From assembly GCA_945881875.1 (NCBI GenBank), contig CAMCVH010000004.1, positions 107,839 to 171,838 of the forward strand: a DNA stretch of 64,000 nt. The letters are read 5' to 3'. The number at the start of each line of letters is the position of its first letter. The first letter of the stretch is position 1. Below are positions 1 to 8,853 of this stretch, piece after piece. A program made the translations under genes and the position numbers. The notes beneath the pieces were generated by a model, which ran no database searches, was not told the origin of the DNA, and was given only the letters and a program-made list of their open reading frames with translations. The stretch is from Polynucleobacter meluiroseus (GTDB lineage Bacteria; Pseudomonadota; Gammaproteobacteria; Burkholderiales; Burkholderiaceae).

Positions 1-204
1 ACCGCGCCATTCAACTGTGCGCATCTCGCCAGGTTGCATACCTGCGATGTCCATCTCAACTGGAGCGCCCGCTGCTTTAGCTTTTTCTGACGGCGCAAAT
101 GTACTGACTAACGGTAATGCGACTGCTGCTGCACCGGCACCACCAACAACTGATGTTGCAATAAGCCATTGACGACGGCTTTTATCCATGGTTTGTTCAC
201 TCAT
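1..204 (-). CDS. petA: Rieske iron-sulfur subunit of cytochrome bc1 complex (N-terminal part only)
   Basis: Only the first 68 codons lie in the window; the gene runs off the left edge in frame. The start MSEQTMDKSRRQWL carries a twin-arginine motif (SRRQWL) followed by a glycine/alanine-rich hydrophobic stretch (residues 15-37), the Tat-dependent membrane anchor typical of bacterial Rieske proteins. The following GAPVEMDIAGMQPGEMRTVEWRG matches the start of the soluble domain. The 2Fe-2S ligands are outside the window. The protein would transfer electrons from ubiquinol to cytochrome c1 in the inner membrane. A second in-frame ATG at 189 is possible, but the upstream one fits the family. The tatABC genes that would export it lie in this same window. 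Confidence 0.93.
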   Translation of the reverse strand, partial: MSEQTMDKSRRQWLIATSVVGGAGAAAVALPLVSTFAPSEKAKAAGAPVEMDIAGMQPGEMRTVEWRG

Positions 205-250
205 TACTCGTTTTCCCTTAGAAATGCTATTTTTTTCAAGTAGAGCCGAG

Positions 251-256
251 ATTATA
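251..256 (-). promoter_or_regulatory. petA: Possible -10 box for petA
   Basis: The minus strand reads GCTATAATC here, a perfect TATAAT hexamer about 46 bases before the petA start. No good -35 is visible at 16-18 bases, so the call is weak. It would give petA its own start after the nif3 terminator. Confidence 0.35.
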
Positions 257-311
257 GCTAAATCGGGCATCTGAATTAAAGCCCATTGAGTCAAAAAAGA
301 ACTAAATTGTT

Positions 312-357
312 AAAAAAGACATGAGCTTACTCGGACTTACTTCAGTAAGTGCAAGCT
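312..357 (-). terminator. Intrinsic terminator after the NIF3 gene
   Basis: On the minus strand a hairpin with an outer AGCTT/AAGCT stem and an inner ACTTAC-TGAA-GTAAGT stem is followed by CATGTC and six T residues. It starts about 18 bases after the stop codon of the NIF3-family gene and separates that gene from petA. Confidence 0.6.
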
Positions 358-374
358 GAACAAGGGTTTGATGT

Positions 375-1190
375 CTAGATCGGGTTGGGGATATCGATAA
401 ATTGGTGTTCAACACCCCATTTTTTTGATAAATGCTGGCCAAGAGCCTGAATGCCATAACGCTCTGTAGCATGATGGCCAGCCGCAATATAGGCCACCCC
501 CATTTCTTGGGCAGCGTGGAAGGTTGGCTCAGACACTTCGCCACTGATGTAAGCATCCACTTTCATGGCAATAGCTTCTGTTATATACCCTTGCGCTGCT
601 CCAGTGCACCATGCAATAGTCTTAACTGGCTTATTGAGATCCCCGATCACCAAGGGATCGCGACCTAAACGGCTAGCTACACTCCTCGCCAATTGCCCTA
701 AAGTCTTCTGTGTGCCACTGGTTTTACCCCGCCATATCAATCCATCGATCGCTCCCGGATATGCGGCTGGAGACGCTTTGGCGTCGATCCAACCCATGAC
801 TTGGGCTAACTGGGCGTTGTTGCCCAATGTTGGATGTAAATCTAGAGGCAAGTGATAAGCAAACAGACTGATTTCATGTTCCATTAAAAGTTTTAATCGA
901 GCATGAAGCTGACCGACCACTCGCACATCATCATTTTTCCAAAACCAACCATGGTGAACCAAAATGGCATCAGCCCCCTCTTCGATGGCAGCATCGATCA
1001 AAGACAAACTAGCTGTTACACCCGTGACAATTTTCTTAATGGTGCCTTTACCCTGAACTTGTAAACCGTTAGGGCAATAATCCTTCACACGATTAACTTG
1101 CAATAAATCAGCCAAATAAATCGATAACTGATCGCGGTCGATAGACTTAGCGTTGGATTTAACTGAGTTGGCTTTAGGTTTAGCTTTCAT
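375..1190 (-). CDS. NIF3/YbgI-family dinuclear metal-centre protein (GTP cyclohydrolase I type 2 homologue)
   Basis: A 271-residue protein of the NIF3 (YbgI/YqfO short form) family, toroidal hexamers with a two-metal site. Visible family motifs are CPNGLQVQG near residue 42, the metal-binding VHHGWFWK near 100, [13 protein letters not shown] near 115, GEVSEPT near 220 and GHHATERYG near 240; the histidines and the glutamate are the expected metal ligands. The cellular role of the family is poorly defined despite its frequent 'GTP cyclohydrolase I type 2' label. The first 17 residues are lysine/serine rich and not conserved in type. It lies between petA and a divergent serine protease gene, a placement common in Burkholderiales. 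Confidence 0.9.
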   Translation of the reverse strand: MKAKPKANSVKSNAKSIDRDQLSIYLADLLQVNRVKDYCPNGLQVQGKGTIKKIVTGVTASLSLIDAAIEEGADAILVHHGWFWKNDDVRVVGQLHARLKLLMEHEISLFAYHLPLDLHPTLGNNAQLAQVMGWIDAKASPAAYPGAIDGLIWRGKTSGTQKTLGQLARSVASRLGRDPLVIGDLNKPVKTIAWCTGAAQGYITEAIAMKVDAYISGEVSEPTFHAAQEMGVAYIAAGHHATERYGIQALGQHLSKKWGVEHQFIDIPNPI

Positions 1191-1252
1191 GATTTAACAG
1201 GCTCTCTCAATATTTCTATGAATTTTCCCCAACATTCCATTAATCTAACAGC

Positions 1253-2440
1253 ATGTTGAAACATCTCTGGTTACTCTTTGCTCAAATTATTACTGCCCTA
1301 TTGGCGGTATTGTTCATTATCAGTACATTCAAACCGCAATGGTTAAATATTAGCGGCTTTGGTAGTTTTGGTCAGTGGGGTAGCTTAAGCACCATCACCA
1401 TCAGAGAATCTCATGTTGATCCAAGCTTACCCAACCCAGGATCACATCATGAGGCCGCTAAAAAATCGATGGCTTCAGTCGTTAATATTTTTACTTCGAA
1501 AAATACGCCAAAGACTAAAAAGAAAAATAAGATAGATCCGAATCAAGAAGACCCCTTGTTTAAATTCTTTTTTGGAGATCCCTCAGATAACCAAAGCGAC
1601 ATCAATCCGAACCTAGGCTCTGGTGTCATTGTTAGTTCAGAAGGATTGATCCTGACTAACCAACACGTCATTGAGGGTGCAGATCAAATTGAAGTAGCCC
1701 TGGCTGATGGCAGAAAAACTAAAGCTATCTTGGTTGGTAGTGATCCAGATACAGATATCGCTGTTCTCAAAATACAAGTTCCTAATTTACCTAGCTCAAT
1801 TACTTTTGGAAAAATCGAATCAGTCAAAGTAGGTGATGTTGTTTTAGCAATCGGCAATCCGTTTGGTGTTGGTCAAACAGTTACCTCAGGAATAGTTTCT
1901 GCATTAGGCAGAGATCACCTCGGTATCAACACCTTTGAGAACTTCATACAAACCGATGCTGCCATTAATCCTGGTAACTCAGGTGGCGCTTTAGTTGATA
2001 CCAGAGGCCATTTAATTGGTATCAACACAGCAATCTATTCCAGAAGTGGTGGCTCAATGGGTATTGGATTTGCAATACCAGTTAGCACTGCAAAAGAAGT
2101 GATGGAAGCCATTGTTAAAAATGGCGGTGTAGTAAGAGGCTGGATAGGTGTTGAACCACAAAACATCAGTACTGAAATGGCTCAAGCACTTAGCATCACC
2201 AAAGCAGGCGTCTTGATCAACGGGACGCTCCAAGGTGGTCCTGCAGATAGAGCTGGAATCAAACCTGGAGATGTTTTAAAAAGTATTGATGGCAAAAATA
2301 TCAGCGACATCACTGAACTTCTTAACAAGATTGCACAAATTACGCCAGGCAATAAAGTCAAAGCCACTGTCAATCGTAAAGGTAAAGATATCGACCTAGA
2401 GATCCAAGTTGGCAAAAGGCCTGGGCCTAAAAATCGATAA
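1253..2440 (+). CDS. DegS/DegQ-type periplasmic serine endoprotease with one PDZ domain
   Basis: A 395-residue trypsin-like protease of the HtrA family. An N-terminal membrane segment (about residues 5-26) anchors it to the inner membrane with the body in the periplasm. The protease domain spans about 75-285 with catalytic triad H138 (LTNQHVI), D168 (DTDIAVLK) and S243 (GNSGG). A single PDZ domain (about 295-390) follows, so the architecture is that of DegS/AlgW rather than two-PDZ DegP. Family knowledge suggests a part in envelope stress signalling or protein quality control; which one cannot be told from sequence. Divergent from the NIF3 gene (62-base gap) and convergent with gltL, only 6 bases away, with no terminator visible between them. 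Confidence 0.93.
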   Translation: MLKHLWLLFAQIITALLAVLFIISTFKPQWLNISGFGSFGQWGSLSTITIRESHVDPSLPNPGSHHEAAKKSMASVVNIFTSKNTPKTKKKNKIDPNQEDPLFKFFFGDPSDNQSDINPNLGSGVIVSSEGLILTNQHVIEGADQIEVALADGRKTKAILVGSDPDTDIAVLKIQVPNLPSSITFGKIESVKVGDVVLAIGNPFGVGQTVTSGIVSALGRDHLGINTFENFIQTDAAINPGNSGGALVDTRGHLIGINTAIYSRSGGSMGIGFAIPVSTAKEVMEAIVKNGGVVRGWIGVEPQNISTEMAQALSITKAGVLINGTLQGGPADRAGIKPGDVLKSIDGKNISDITELLNKIAQITPGNKVKATVNRKGKDIDLEIQVGKRPGPKNR

Positions 2441-2446
2441 TTTGTA

Positions 2447-3181
2447 TTAATGCGCCAAAATCTTCGATAAGAAATCTTTCGCTCTTGGACTTCTATCTTC
2501 GGGCTTATCAAAGAAGTCATCTTTAGGGCAATCTTCAACAATTTTGCCTTCATCCATAAAAATTACGCGGTTGCTTACTTTACGTGCAAAACCCATTTCA
2601 TGAGTAACACACATCATGGTCATACCGTCATGGGCAAGCTTCACCATGACGTCCAAGACCTCCCCAACCATCTCTGGATCTAGAGCTGATGTGGGCTCAT
2701 CAAATAACATCACGATGGGATCCATACTCAATGCTCTAGCAATCGCCACTCGTTGCTGTTGACCACCGGATAACTGACCGGGAAACTTATCTTTATGTGC
2801 AAATAGACCAACACGCTCAAGATACTTAAGACCGTGTGCAATAGCTTCTTCTTTACTGCGTCCTAAAACTTTAATTTGGGCCAGGGTTAAGTTTTCAGTA
2901 ACTGATAAATGAGGAAATAACTCAAAGTGCTGGAACACCATACCAACGCGTGAGCGTAGCTTTGGTAAATTAGTTTTAGGATCGTGAACAGCGATACCAT
3001 CCACTGTAATCTCACCTTGCTGGAATGGCTCTAAGGCGTTAATGGTTTTAATCAAAGTTGATTTACCAGAGCCAGACGGTCCACAAACCACAACGACCTC
3101 ACCTTTTTTGATATCAGTGGTGCAGTCAGTTAGTACTTGGAAATTACCGTACCACTTGGAGACGTTTTTCATTTCAATCAT
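2447..3181 (-). CDS. gltL: Glutamate/aspartate ABC importer, ATP-binding protein
   Basis: A 244-residue ABC ATPase of the polar amino acid uptake family. Walker A is GPSGSGKST (residues 34-42), the signature is LSGGQQQR near residue 137, and Walker B is [14 protein letters not shown], followed by the H-loop VTHEMGFAR. It powers import through the GltJ/GltK membrane pair. It is the last gene of gltIJKL, 70 bases after gltK. The specificity for glutamate/aspartate is inferred from the operon make-up and close similarity in type to E. coli GltL; another acidic or polar amino acid is possible. Confidence 0.9.
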   Translation of the reverse strand: MIEMKNVSKWYGNFQVLTDCTTDIKKGEVVVVCGPSGSGKSTLIKTINALEPFQQGEITVDGIAVHDPKTNLPKLRSRVGMVFQHFELFPHLSVTENLTLAQIKVLGRSKEEAIAHGLKYLERVGLFAHKDKFPGQLSGGQQQRVAIARALSMDPIVMLFDEPTSALDPEMVGEVLDVMVKLAHDGMTMMCVTHEMGFARKVSNRVIFMDEGKIVEDCPKDDFFDKPEDRSPRAKDFLSKILAH

Positions 3182-3251
3182 AGTGATCTCTTATGTGTTT
3201 TTTCTTTATTGTTTAATTTAGTTATTTTGCTACTTATTTGTTTTTAAGGAA

Positions 3252-3917
3252 TTAACGAATAATCGCAACACGTTGCTGTAACACTCTTACTAACTTAGAT
3301 AAGCTAAAGCAGATTAAGAAATAAATCACTGCCGCCGCTAAATAAGTTTCAATAGGACGTCCAAAGTTTTTGCCTGCGACCTCAAAACCTTTCAGCATGT
3401 CATAGGCGCCAATGGCATAAACCAAAGATGTATCTTGGAACAAAATAATGGTTTGCGTCAAAAGCACAGGGATCATGTTGCGGAAAGCTTGAGGCAGAAT
3501 AATTAAACGCATATTTTGCGAGTAGGTCATGCCCATTGCTTGCCCTGCATGAACTTGGCCTCTTGATATTGATTGGATACCTGAGCGCATGATCTCGCAA
3601 AAGAACGCCGCTTCAAATGCCACAAAAGTAATGATGGCTGATGCTTCAGCACCAATGGGCCGCCCTAAAATCGTAGGCATCAACAAGAAGAACCATAAGA
3701 TCACCATCACCAAAGGGATGGAGCGCATCAGATTGACATACGCAGCTGCTGGAACCGCTAAAAATGGTTTGCCTGATAAGCGCATCAGCGCTAAAAGCGT
3801 GCCAAAGAAAATGCCACCTACTGTTGCAATAACAGTCAGCTGAACACTAAAAATAAACCCACTGAGTACATAGCTTCGAATGAGTTCCCAACTATAAAAG
3901 GAAAGATCAATATTCAT
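3252..3917 (-). CDS. gltK: Glutamate/aspartate ABC importer, permease
   Basis: A 221-residue inner-membrane permease of the HisM/GltK class with about five hydrophobic segments. The cytoplasmic EAA-type loop that contacts the ATPase is visible as GQVHAGQAMGMTYSQNMR. The gene lies 15 bases after gltJ and 70 bases before gltL on the minus strand, in the order gltI-gltJ-gltK-gltL found in E. coli. It forms the translocation path with GltJ. Confidence 0.9.
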   Translation of the reverse strand: MNIDLSFYSWELIRSYVLSGFIFSVQLTVIATVGGIFFGTLLALMRLSGKPFLAVPAAAYVNLMRSIPLVMVILWFFLLMPTILGRPIGAEASAIITFVAFEAAFFCEIMRSGIQSISRGQVHAGQAMGMTYSQNMRLIILPQAFRNMIPVLLTQTIILFQDTSLVYAIGAYDMLKGFEVAGKNFGRPIETYLAAAVIYFLICFSLSKLVRVLQQRVAIIR

Positions 3918-3932
3918 ATAATCATCTCCCTT

Positions 3933-4700
3933 TTAATGTCCACCGCTGCTTGGGGCAGCAATAAAACCAGGGGCTCTTGTTTTGGACTCAATCAAAGCCA
4001 TCACACGATTCACAGTAAGTGCTGAAATAGCGTACAAGGCAGTCACGCCTAAATATATCTCGATACCTCTGGACGTCTCCTCTTGAGCCTGCATGGCAAA
4101 TAAAGTGAGTTCAGTTACAGAAACAGCAAAAGCAACGGAAGAATTTTTAATGATGTTCATCGACTCTGAGGTCAATGGTGGAATCACAATCCGCAAAGCC
4201 ATTGGCAAAATCACATAACGATAAGATTGCACCGTACTCAAACCCATCGCCATGGCAGCAAAACGCTGACCTCTTGGTAAAGCTCCAATACCAGCTCTTA
4301 CCTGTTCAGCGATACGCGATGAGGTAAAGAAGCCGAGAGCAAGACTGACTAAAATAAATGAAGAGAAACTCTTCATGACCGGGAAAAATGCTGGTAGTAC
4401 GTGGTACCAAAGAAACACTTGAACCAGCACAGGAATATTTCTAAATAGCTCTACCCAAGCATTGCCTAAAGTAGCTAATGAGCGGGTTAATAAAGTATCG
4501 GGGGGTAAGGTTCTAAGGGTGCCCATTAAGACACCTAAAACCATTGCAACAACTAAACCTAGAGCAGAAACCGACATGGTCCAAGCCCAAGCTGACAACA
4601 TCCAATCTATGTAAGTAATTTCTCCACCTGTACCAAAACATACAGGGGAGAAATCCTCTTCTAAAGTGCTTTTACAAAATACTTCCCAATTCCAAGACAT
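3933..4700 (-). CDS. gltJ: Glutamate/aspartate ABC importer, permease
   Basis: A 255-residue membrane permease. Family features are the N-terminal MSWNWEVFCKSTLEE region preceding the first membrane segment, several hydrophobic helices, and an EAA-like loop (RGQRFAAMAMGLSTVQSYR). It pairs with GltK to form the channel. A 64-base gap separates it from gltI, larger than the other gaps in the operon; I see no strong terminator in it, though partial attenuation after the abundant binding-protein gene is common in such operons. Confidence 0.9.
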   Translation of the reverse strand: MSWNWEVFCKSTLEEDFSPVCFGTGGEITYIDWMLSAWAWTMSVSALGLVVAMVLGVLMGTLRTLPPDTLLTRSLATLGNAWVELFRNIPVLVQVFLWYHVLPAFFPVMKSFSSFILVSLALGFFTSSRIAEQVRAGIGALPRGQRFAAMAMGLSTVQSYRYVILPMALRIVIPPLTSESMNIIKNSSVAFAVSVTELTLFAMQAQEETSRGIEIYLGVTALYAISALTVNRVMALIESKTRAPGFIAAPSSGGH

Positions 4701-4764
4701 CTAATAATTACTTTCATGTTACTTAGTTAGGGAATTATCTTACTTTCTATCACTTTTAATGTTT

Positions 4765-5661
4765 TTACTTCTTTGCGTACTCTTCAGCAGGCTTGTCATT
4801 TGGATTAGCCCATGCATCTTTAGTACTTGCAGATAAAGCTAAACCAACTTTATTACCTTTTGGAGGGATTGGTTGTAAGAACCACTTATCCCACAACTTA
4901 GCTAAAGAACCGTCTTTCATCATCTGCTTGATGCTGTCATCAACAGATTTCTTAAAAGCTGGGTCATCTTTACGGATCATGATAGCGATTGGCTCAACTG
5001 CAATCACTTCACCAACAATCTTAAAGTCAGCTGGGGTTTTTGCATTAGCAATGTTACCGGCCAAAATAGAACCATCCATCACGAATGCATCAGCACGACC
5101 AGACTCTAACAACAAGAAGCTATCAGCGTGGTCTTTACCAAATACTTCTTCAAAGTTCACATTGTTAGCACGCTCATGCTTGCGTAACAACTGAACAGAT
5201 GTTGTACCTGTTGTTGTAGCAACTTTTTTACCATTCAACTGAGCTAAAGAAGTGATGTTTGAATTTGCCTTAACAGCAATACGCACTTCTTCAACATAAG
5301 TTGTCACTGCAAATGACACATCTTTTTGACGTGTTGCATTATTTGTTGTTGAACCGCACTCAATATCAACGGTACCGTTAGCAACTAGTGGCAAACGGTT
5401 TTGTGAAGTCACAGCTTGGTATTTGATATCAAGCTTGCTTAATTTCAACTGCTTTTGAACATCGCCCAAAACGCGTTGGCAGATTTCAACATGGTAACCA
5501 GCATACTTGCCATCACCAACTGTGTATGACAATGCGCCTGAAGACTCACGTACACCCATCGTTACTGCATTGGATGACTTAATTTTGGCTAATGTATCTG
5601 CTTGTGCAGATGCGATAACACCTAAACCTAATAAAGCTGCAACTAATAAATTCTTTTTCAT
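4765..5661 (-). CDS. gltI: Glutamate/aspartate-binding periplasmic protein of ABC importer
   Basis: A 298-residue solute-binding protein (SBP family 3). The start at 5661 (MKKNLLVAALLGLGVIASAQA) gives a clean Sec signal peptide cleaved after AQA and has a GGGAG ribosome-binding site 5 bases upstream. A longer reading frame beginning 15 codons earlier would bury the signal peptide and is rejected. The mature domain shows family elements such as VTMGVRESSGALSY near the start, NGTVDIECGSTTNN, and GRADAFVMDGSIL. It captures the substrate in the periplasm and delivers it to GltJK. First gene of gltIJKL. Confidence 0.92.
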   Translation of the reverse strand: MKKNLLVAALLGLGVIASAQADTLAKIKSSNAVTMGVRESSGALSYTVGDGKYAGYHVEICQRVLGDVQKQLKLSKLDIKYQAVTSQNRLPLVANGTVDIECGSTTNNATRQKDVSFAVTTYVEEVRIAVKANSNITSLAQLNGKKVATTTGTTSVQLLRKHERANNVNFEEVFGKDHADSFLLLESGRADAFVMDGSILAGNIANAKTPADFKIVGEVIAVEPIAIMIRKDDPAFKKSVDDSIKQMMKDGSLAKLWDKWFLQPIPPKGNKVGLALSASTKDAWANPNDKPAEEYAKK

Positions 5662-5811
5662 GAATACTCCCTCATTGTTGTTAAAAACCCAGCAATACGC
5701 CCTCAATCAGGCAAAAAGCTAGATGTATTCTTTTTAGCAGATTTCAACTAATAAAAGTAGATGGGTATGCCCTAGATTGGTGAAGTAACCAAAAACTGGA
5801 TAAAAGAGATG

Positions 5812-5844
5812 AAAAAGAAAAAACCCACTCCGAAGAGTGGGTTT
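5812..5844 (-). terminator. Strong intrinsic terminator after the porin gene
   Basis: A perfect 10-base stem (5821-5830 with 5835-5844) closed by a TTCG tetraloop on the minus strand is followed by a T-rich run (5812-5820). It lies 40 bases after the porin stop codon, as expected for a highly expressed gene. Confidence 0.92.
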
Positions 5845-5883
5845 CCATACAAGCTAACTCTAACTGGCTAGGCCAGCGAGAAA

Positions 5884-6900
5884 TTAGAACTTGTGTTGCA
5901 AACCAATTGTTGTAACAACAACGTCACTTGCAGCTGTATCAACGTCTAATGATGCGTAACCAGCATATAAGGTAGTACGCTTGCTAAGGTCTTTAGTCAA
6001 CATTGCTGTGTAACCAATACCATTTGTAGCTGCAGCTGTTGCATCATTTTGAATGTAGCTACCAATCAATGAAACGCCGCTTCCTAACATCGCTAATGGT
6101 ACTCTTGCTGAAACCTGCAACTGATCAGCTTTGTCACCTGCAGCATTGAGTTTATTATCTGTATACGATACACCAACTGTTGCACCCATTACTTGACCTT
6201 GAGCGCTGTAACGTGTTGTTGCAGACTCAACACCTGCAGTTGTATTGTTAGTACCACGAGCAGCAGCTAACTTAACGCCCCCTAATGTGTACTGAGCATT
6301 GTAAGAAAGATGTCTTGTTCCTGTAAGAGCAGCAGATTGGTTGCCTGAACCAGTTTCAGCGTCAGATACACCAGAACCGCCGTAACCTTCAGAGTAAGCA
6401 ACGGTGAATGTTAGACCTTGAATGTTTGGTGAAGTGTACTTTGATAAGTTTGCAGCACGATCACCAACAGTAGTAATGTTGTGAGTGTCCGTCATGTTTT
6501 GAAATATTGAAAGACCTTCCATTTCTTTCACTGCGTCTGTTTGACGACCCAATGTCAAAGTGCCTAAGTCTTTTGATGATAAGCCAGCAAATGCTAGACG
6601 ATTAAAAATGTTGCTGCCACCTGTAGATGGATTTGTAAAACCTAATGCACCGTTACCACCAAGAGTACTCTCTAATTGAAAGGTAGCTGTCAAGCCACCA
6701 CCTAGGTCCTCTGTACCGCGGAAACCCAAACGACCAGTGTCCAATCTATCAGCACCCATAGTGTTAACAGCTGCTGCGCCACCTGTTTCAGTTGAAACTA
6801 AACCCTGGCCGTAAATACCGTAAATTGTTACGTTAGACTGAGCTTGAGCTGTACCAGCAACCATTGCTAGTGCTGCTGTTGCGATTAATAATTTTTTCAT
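5884..6900 (-). CDS. General outer-membrane porin (Gram-negative porin family)
   Basis: A 338-residue porin. The signal peptide MKKLLIATAALAMVAGTAQA is followed by QSNVTIYGIYGQGLVS, the standard first beta strand of Burkholderiales porins. Other family marks are DRLDTGRLGFRGTEDLGGGL, TLGRQTDAV and a terminal phenylalanine (GLQHKF) for BAM recognition. It would form a trimeric 16-strand channel for small hydrophilic solutes. It is monocistronic: good ribosome-binding site (GGAG, 8 bases before ATG), own promoter region and strong terminator. The mRNA leader appears long (about 125 bases). Confidence 0.93.
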   Translation of the reverse strand: MKKLLIATAALAMVAGTAQAQSNVTIYGIYGQGLVSTETGGAAAVNTMGADRLDTGRLGFRGTEDLGGGLTATFQLESTLGGNGALGFTNPSTGGSNIFNRLAFAGLSSKDLGTLTLGRQTDAVKEMEGLSIFQNMTDTHNITTVGDRAANLSKYTSPNIQGLTFTVAYSEGYGGSGVSDAETGSGNQSAALTGTRHLSYNAQYTLGGVKLAAARGTNNTTAGVESATTRYSAQGQVMGATVGVSYTDNKLNAAGDKADQLQVSARVPLAMLGSGVSLIGSYIQNDATAAATNGIGYTAMLTKDLSKRTTLYAGYASLDVDTAASDVVVTTIGLQHKF

Positions 6901-6957
6901 TCGTAAATCTCCAAAAATGTGAAATAAACGTACCTAGTTCATCTAGGGACCCTTTGA

Positions 6958-7053
6958 TGATGCAACATCTGTACTGCCGTTCGTATATGCTTGTGGGTCT
7001 GAGGCTCTTTATTTCTGTGGATTTTTAGAACTTTTATATCTAGTGTTGCATCA
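6958..7053. repeat. Ten-base inverted repeat between porin and Sel1 genes
   Basis: TGATGCAACA at 6958-6967 is matched by its exact reverse complement TGTTGCATCA at 7044-7053, 76 bases away. The right arm lies between the proposed -35 and -10 boxes of the porin promoter and the left arm lies in the leader. It could be a pair of operator sites or a long-range RNA stem; chance is not excluded. Confidence 0.4.
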
Positions 7054-7062
7054 GCACAACAA
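7033..7062 (-). promoter_or_regulatory. Candidate porin promoter
   Basis: On the minus strand TTGTTG (7057-7062), an 18-base spacer and TATAAA (7033-7038) form a plausible sigma-70 promoter. It would start transcription near 7026, giving a 125-base leader before the porin ATG. Confidence 0.42.
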
Positions 7063-7143
7063 ATTAAATTCTTTTATCTGTATTTCAAGAGAAATTAGGT
7101 GTTAAATACACATTAACCCTTATGTTTCTAGTGGATTTGTCAT

Positions 7144-8835
7144 ATGGCAAGCAGAGATTTCCTGAAAATTATGCAATTAGCACGATCTGGTGATGCTTTG
7201 GCGCAACAGAAGCTTGGCGAAATTTATCTACTTGGTAGCGATGGCATTCCTAAAAACTCACAAAATGCTTTGTTATGGCTTGAAAAAGCCTCCCTAAGTA
7301 TAGGATTTATTGAGGATATTTCTAAATTACTGGCAGATCACCTAGATCTCTCTTCAAGCCTATCGTCAGAGCATGCCGCTTTTACTTGGAAATGTCTTTT
7401 GTATGCTTCAAATGCAGGTCATAGCCGTGCTAGGTGGTTAGTAGCCCAAGTTGTAGCGCACTTTAGCTCAAGTGAACAACACGTCTCTTCCAATCCCATC
7501 ACGATTGTATTTACTCAAATGACTGATCAGCACTGGGCTGATGCTGGAGGCATAGAAAGTTTCAAAGTTCAAGCTCAACGCTATCTAGAAGAGTTAGCGG
7601 ATCTATCTTCTTTTGAAGAACAGAGTGCTGCACAAATATTGCTCTCTCATTGTTTGCAAGATGGGCGTTTAGGTGTTCTTGATGTTGATCGCTCTAAAAA
7701 GATCATGATTGGTTTGGCTATACGAGCAGATGCAATCGGTTTATCAAGCCTCACCTCTTTTGCTGACAGTATTGATAAAAATTTAGTCCCTGCACTGAAG
7801 GTGCATCTAGCGCAATTGCTTGAAGTAAAGAAGCCCCTTGTTGAACAAACTTTATTGTATTGGGCTGCCTGGCAATATCTTGGCAATATGAATGCTTTAG
7901 AGATTGCAGCTGAATTAGCTTACACACCAGCTCAACTAGCACTCGGTCTTCGCTTAGCTAAATTAGATTTTAAAGAAGTAACCAGTGCAGTCACCTCTGG
8001 TACTGATGTCAATGGGGAAGTTATAAATAGCCCTTCCGGATCTGGCGAAGGTAATGCTCGATTAAAACGTGCAGTTTATTGGTTAAAGCAAGCGGCTAAT
8101 AAAGGTGAGCGGGATGCTTTGTATGCATTGGGTTTAATTAATCGTATGCCGCAGTACTCAGGTTACAGCGCTGAGGATAGTGATCAATACTTTGATAGGG
8201 CAGCTGATCTTGGTCACCCAGATGCTCAATATCGTAAAGGTGCGGCACTATGGCGCAAACGAGGTCAGTTAAAAGAAGATATTGAAGGCATGCAAGCATC
8301 CTATTGGATTTGGCACGCAGCACAACAGGGTGTTGTAGCTGCACAAGAACTTTTATTTAAAGTCATGATCAGCTGTCCTCACTCTAATAAGAATCGCTGG
8401 AGCACCATCGCACAAGCTTGTGATAAAGCACTAACTGATGGCACCCATCGCTTGACGGGCGACATGCTACTGACCTGTCATCGAGTCATCGTCGCCAACC
8501 AGCTCAACCTATCTAAAGCAGAGCTCCTGCTGACTGATATCTCCAGTATTCAACATGAACATGGTGCCGTGATTGATATCAGAGAGCATTTACCTCGCTC
8601 CGTTCCTAAACTGATCTTGATTGAAACACTCGAACAACGTAAATCTATGATGATGGCCAGCAAAGCTTTTGCTAACGTGTTTAGTAATCACAATATCGAT
8701 GAAGGTAATTTAAGGCAGCGTCGCTACCGCTTAGAAAAACTCGTGCAAATACTTGAAGTATCTGTTGATGATGACTTTGGCGACTTAGTCGGCTTAGATG
8801 ATCTGAGCGATGATGCAGAAGACTTGAAGTCTTAA
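7144..8835 (+). CDS. Sel1-like repeat protein of unknown function
   Basis: A 563-residue, largely helical protein with Sel1-type (TPR-like) repeats. The clearest lie at residues 8-45 (GDALAQQKLGEIYLLG...ALLWLEKAS) and about 315-400 (AVYWLKQAANKGERDALYALG, DQYFDRAADLGHPDAQYRKG, YWIWHAAQQGVVAAQ). There is no signal peptide or membrane segment, so it is probably cytoplasmic. The C-terminus is acidic. Such repeats mediate protein-protein contacts; no enzymatic domain is seen and I cannot assign a role. The first ATG follows only a weak ribosome-binding site (GTGGA). Divergent from the porin and convergent with tatC (18-base gap). Confidence 0.85.
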   Translation: MASRDFLKIMQLARSGDALAQQKLGEIYLLGSDGIPKNSQNALLWLEKASLSIGFIEDISKLLADHLDLSSSLSSEHAAFTWKCLLYASNAGHSRARWLVAQVVAHFSSSEQHVSSNPITIVFTQMTDQHWADAGGIESFKVQAQRYLEELADLSSFEEQSAAQILLSHCLQDGRLGVLDVDRSKKIMIGLAIRADAIGLSSLTSFADSIDKNLVPALKVHLAQLLEVKKPLVEQTLLYWAAWQYLGNMNALEIAAELAYTPAQLALGLRLAKLDFKEVTSAVTSGTDVNGEVINSPSGSGEGNARLKRAVYWLKQAANKGERDALYALGLINRMPQYSGYSAEDSDQYFDRAADLGHPDAQYRKGAALWRKRGQLKEDIEGMQASYWIWHAAQQGVVAAQELLFKVMISCPHSNKNRWSTIAQACDKALTDGTHRLTGDMLLTCHRVIVANQLNLSKAELLLTDISSIQHEHGAVIDIREHLPRSVPKLILIETLEQRKSMMMASKAFANVFSNHNIDEGNLRQRRYRLEKLVQILEVSVDDDFGDLVGLDDLSDDAEDLKS

Positions 8836-8853
8836 TAAGATAAGTTAAGTTGG

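Noticed and set aside
5662..5706. Longer start for gltI
   Set aside because: It would place 15 residues before a clean signal peptide; the ATG at 5661 has a good ribosome-binding site.
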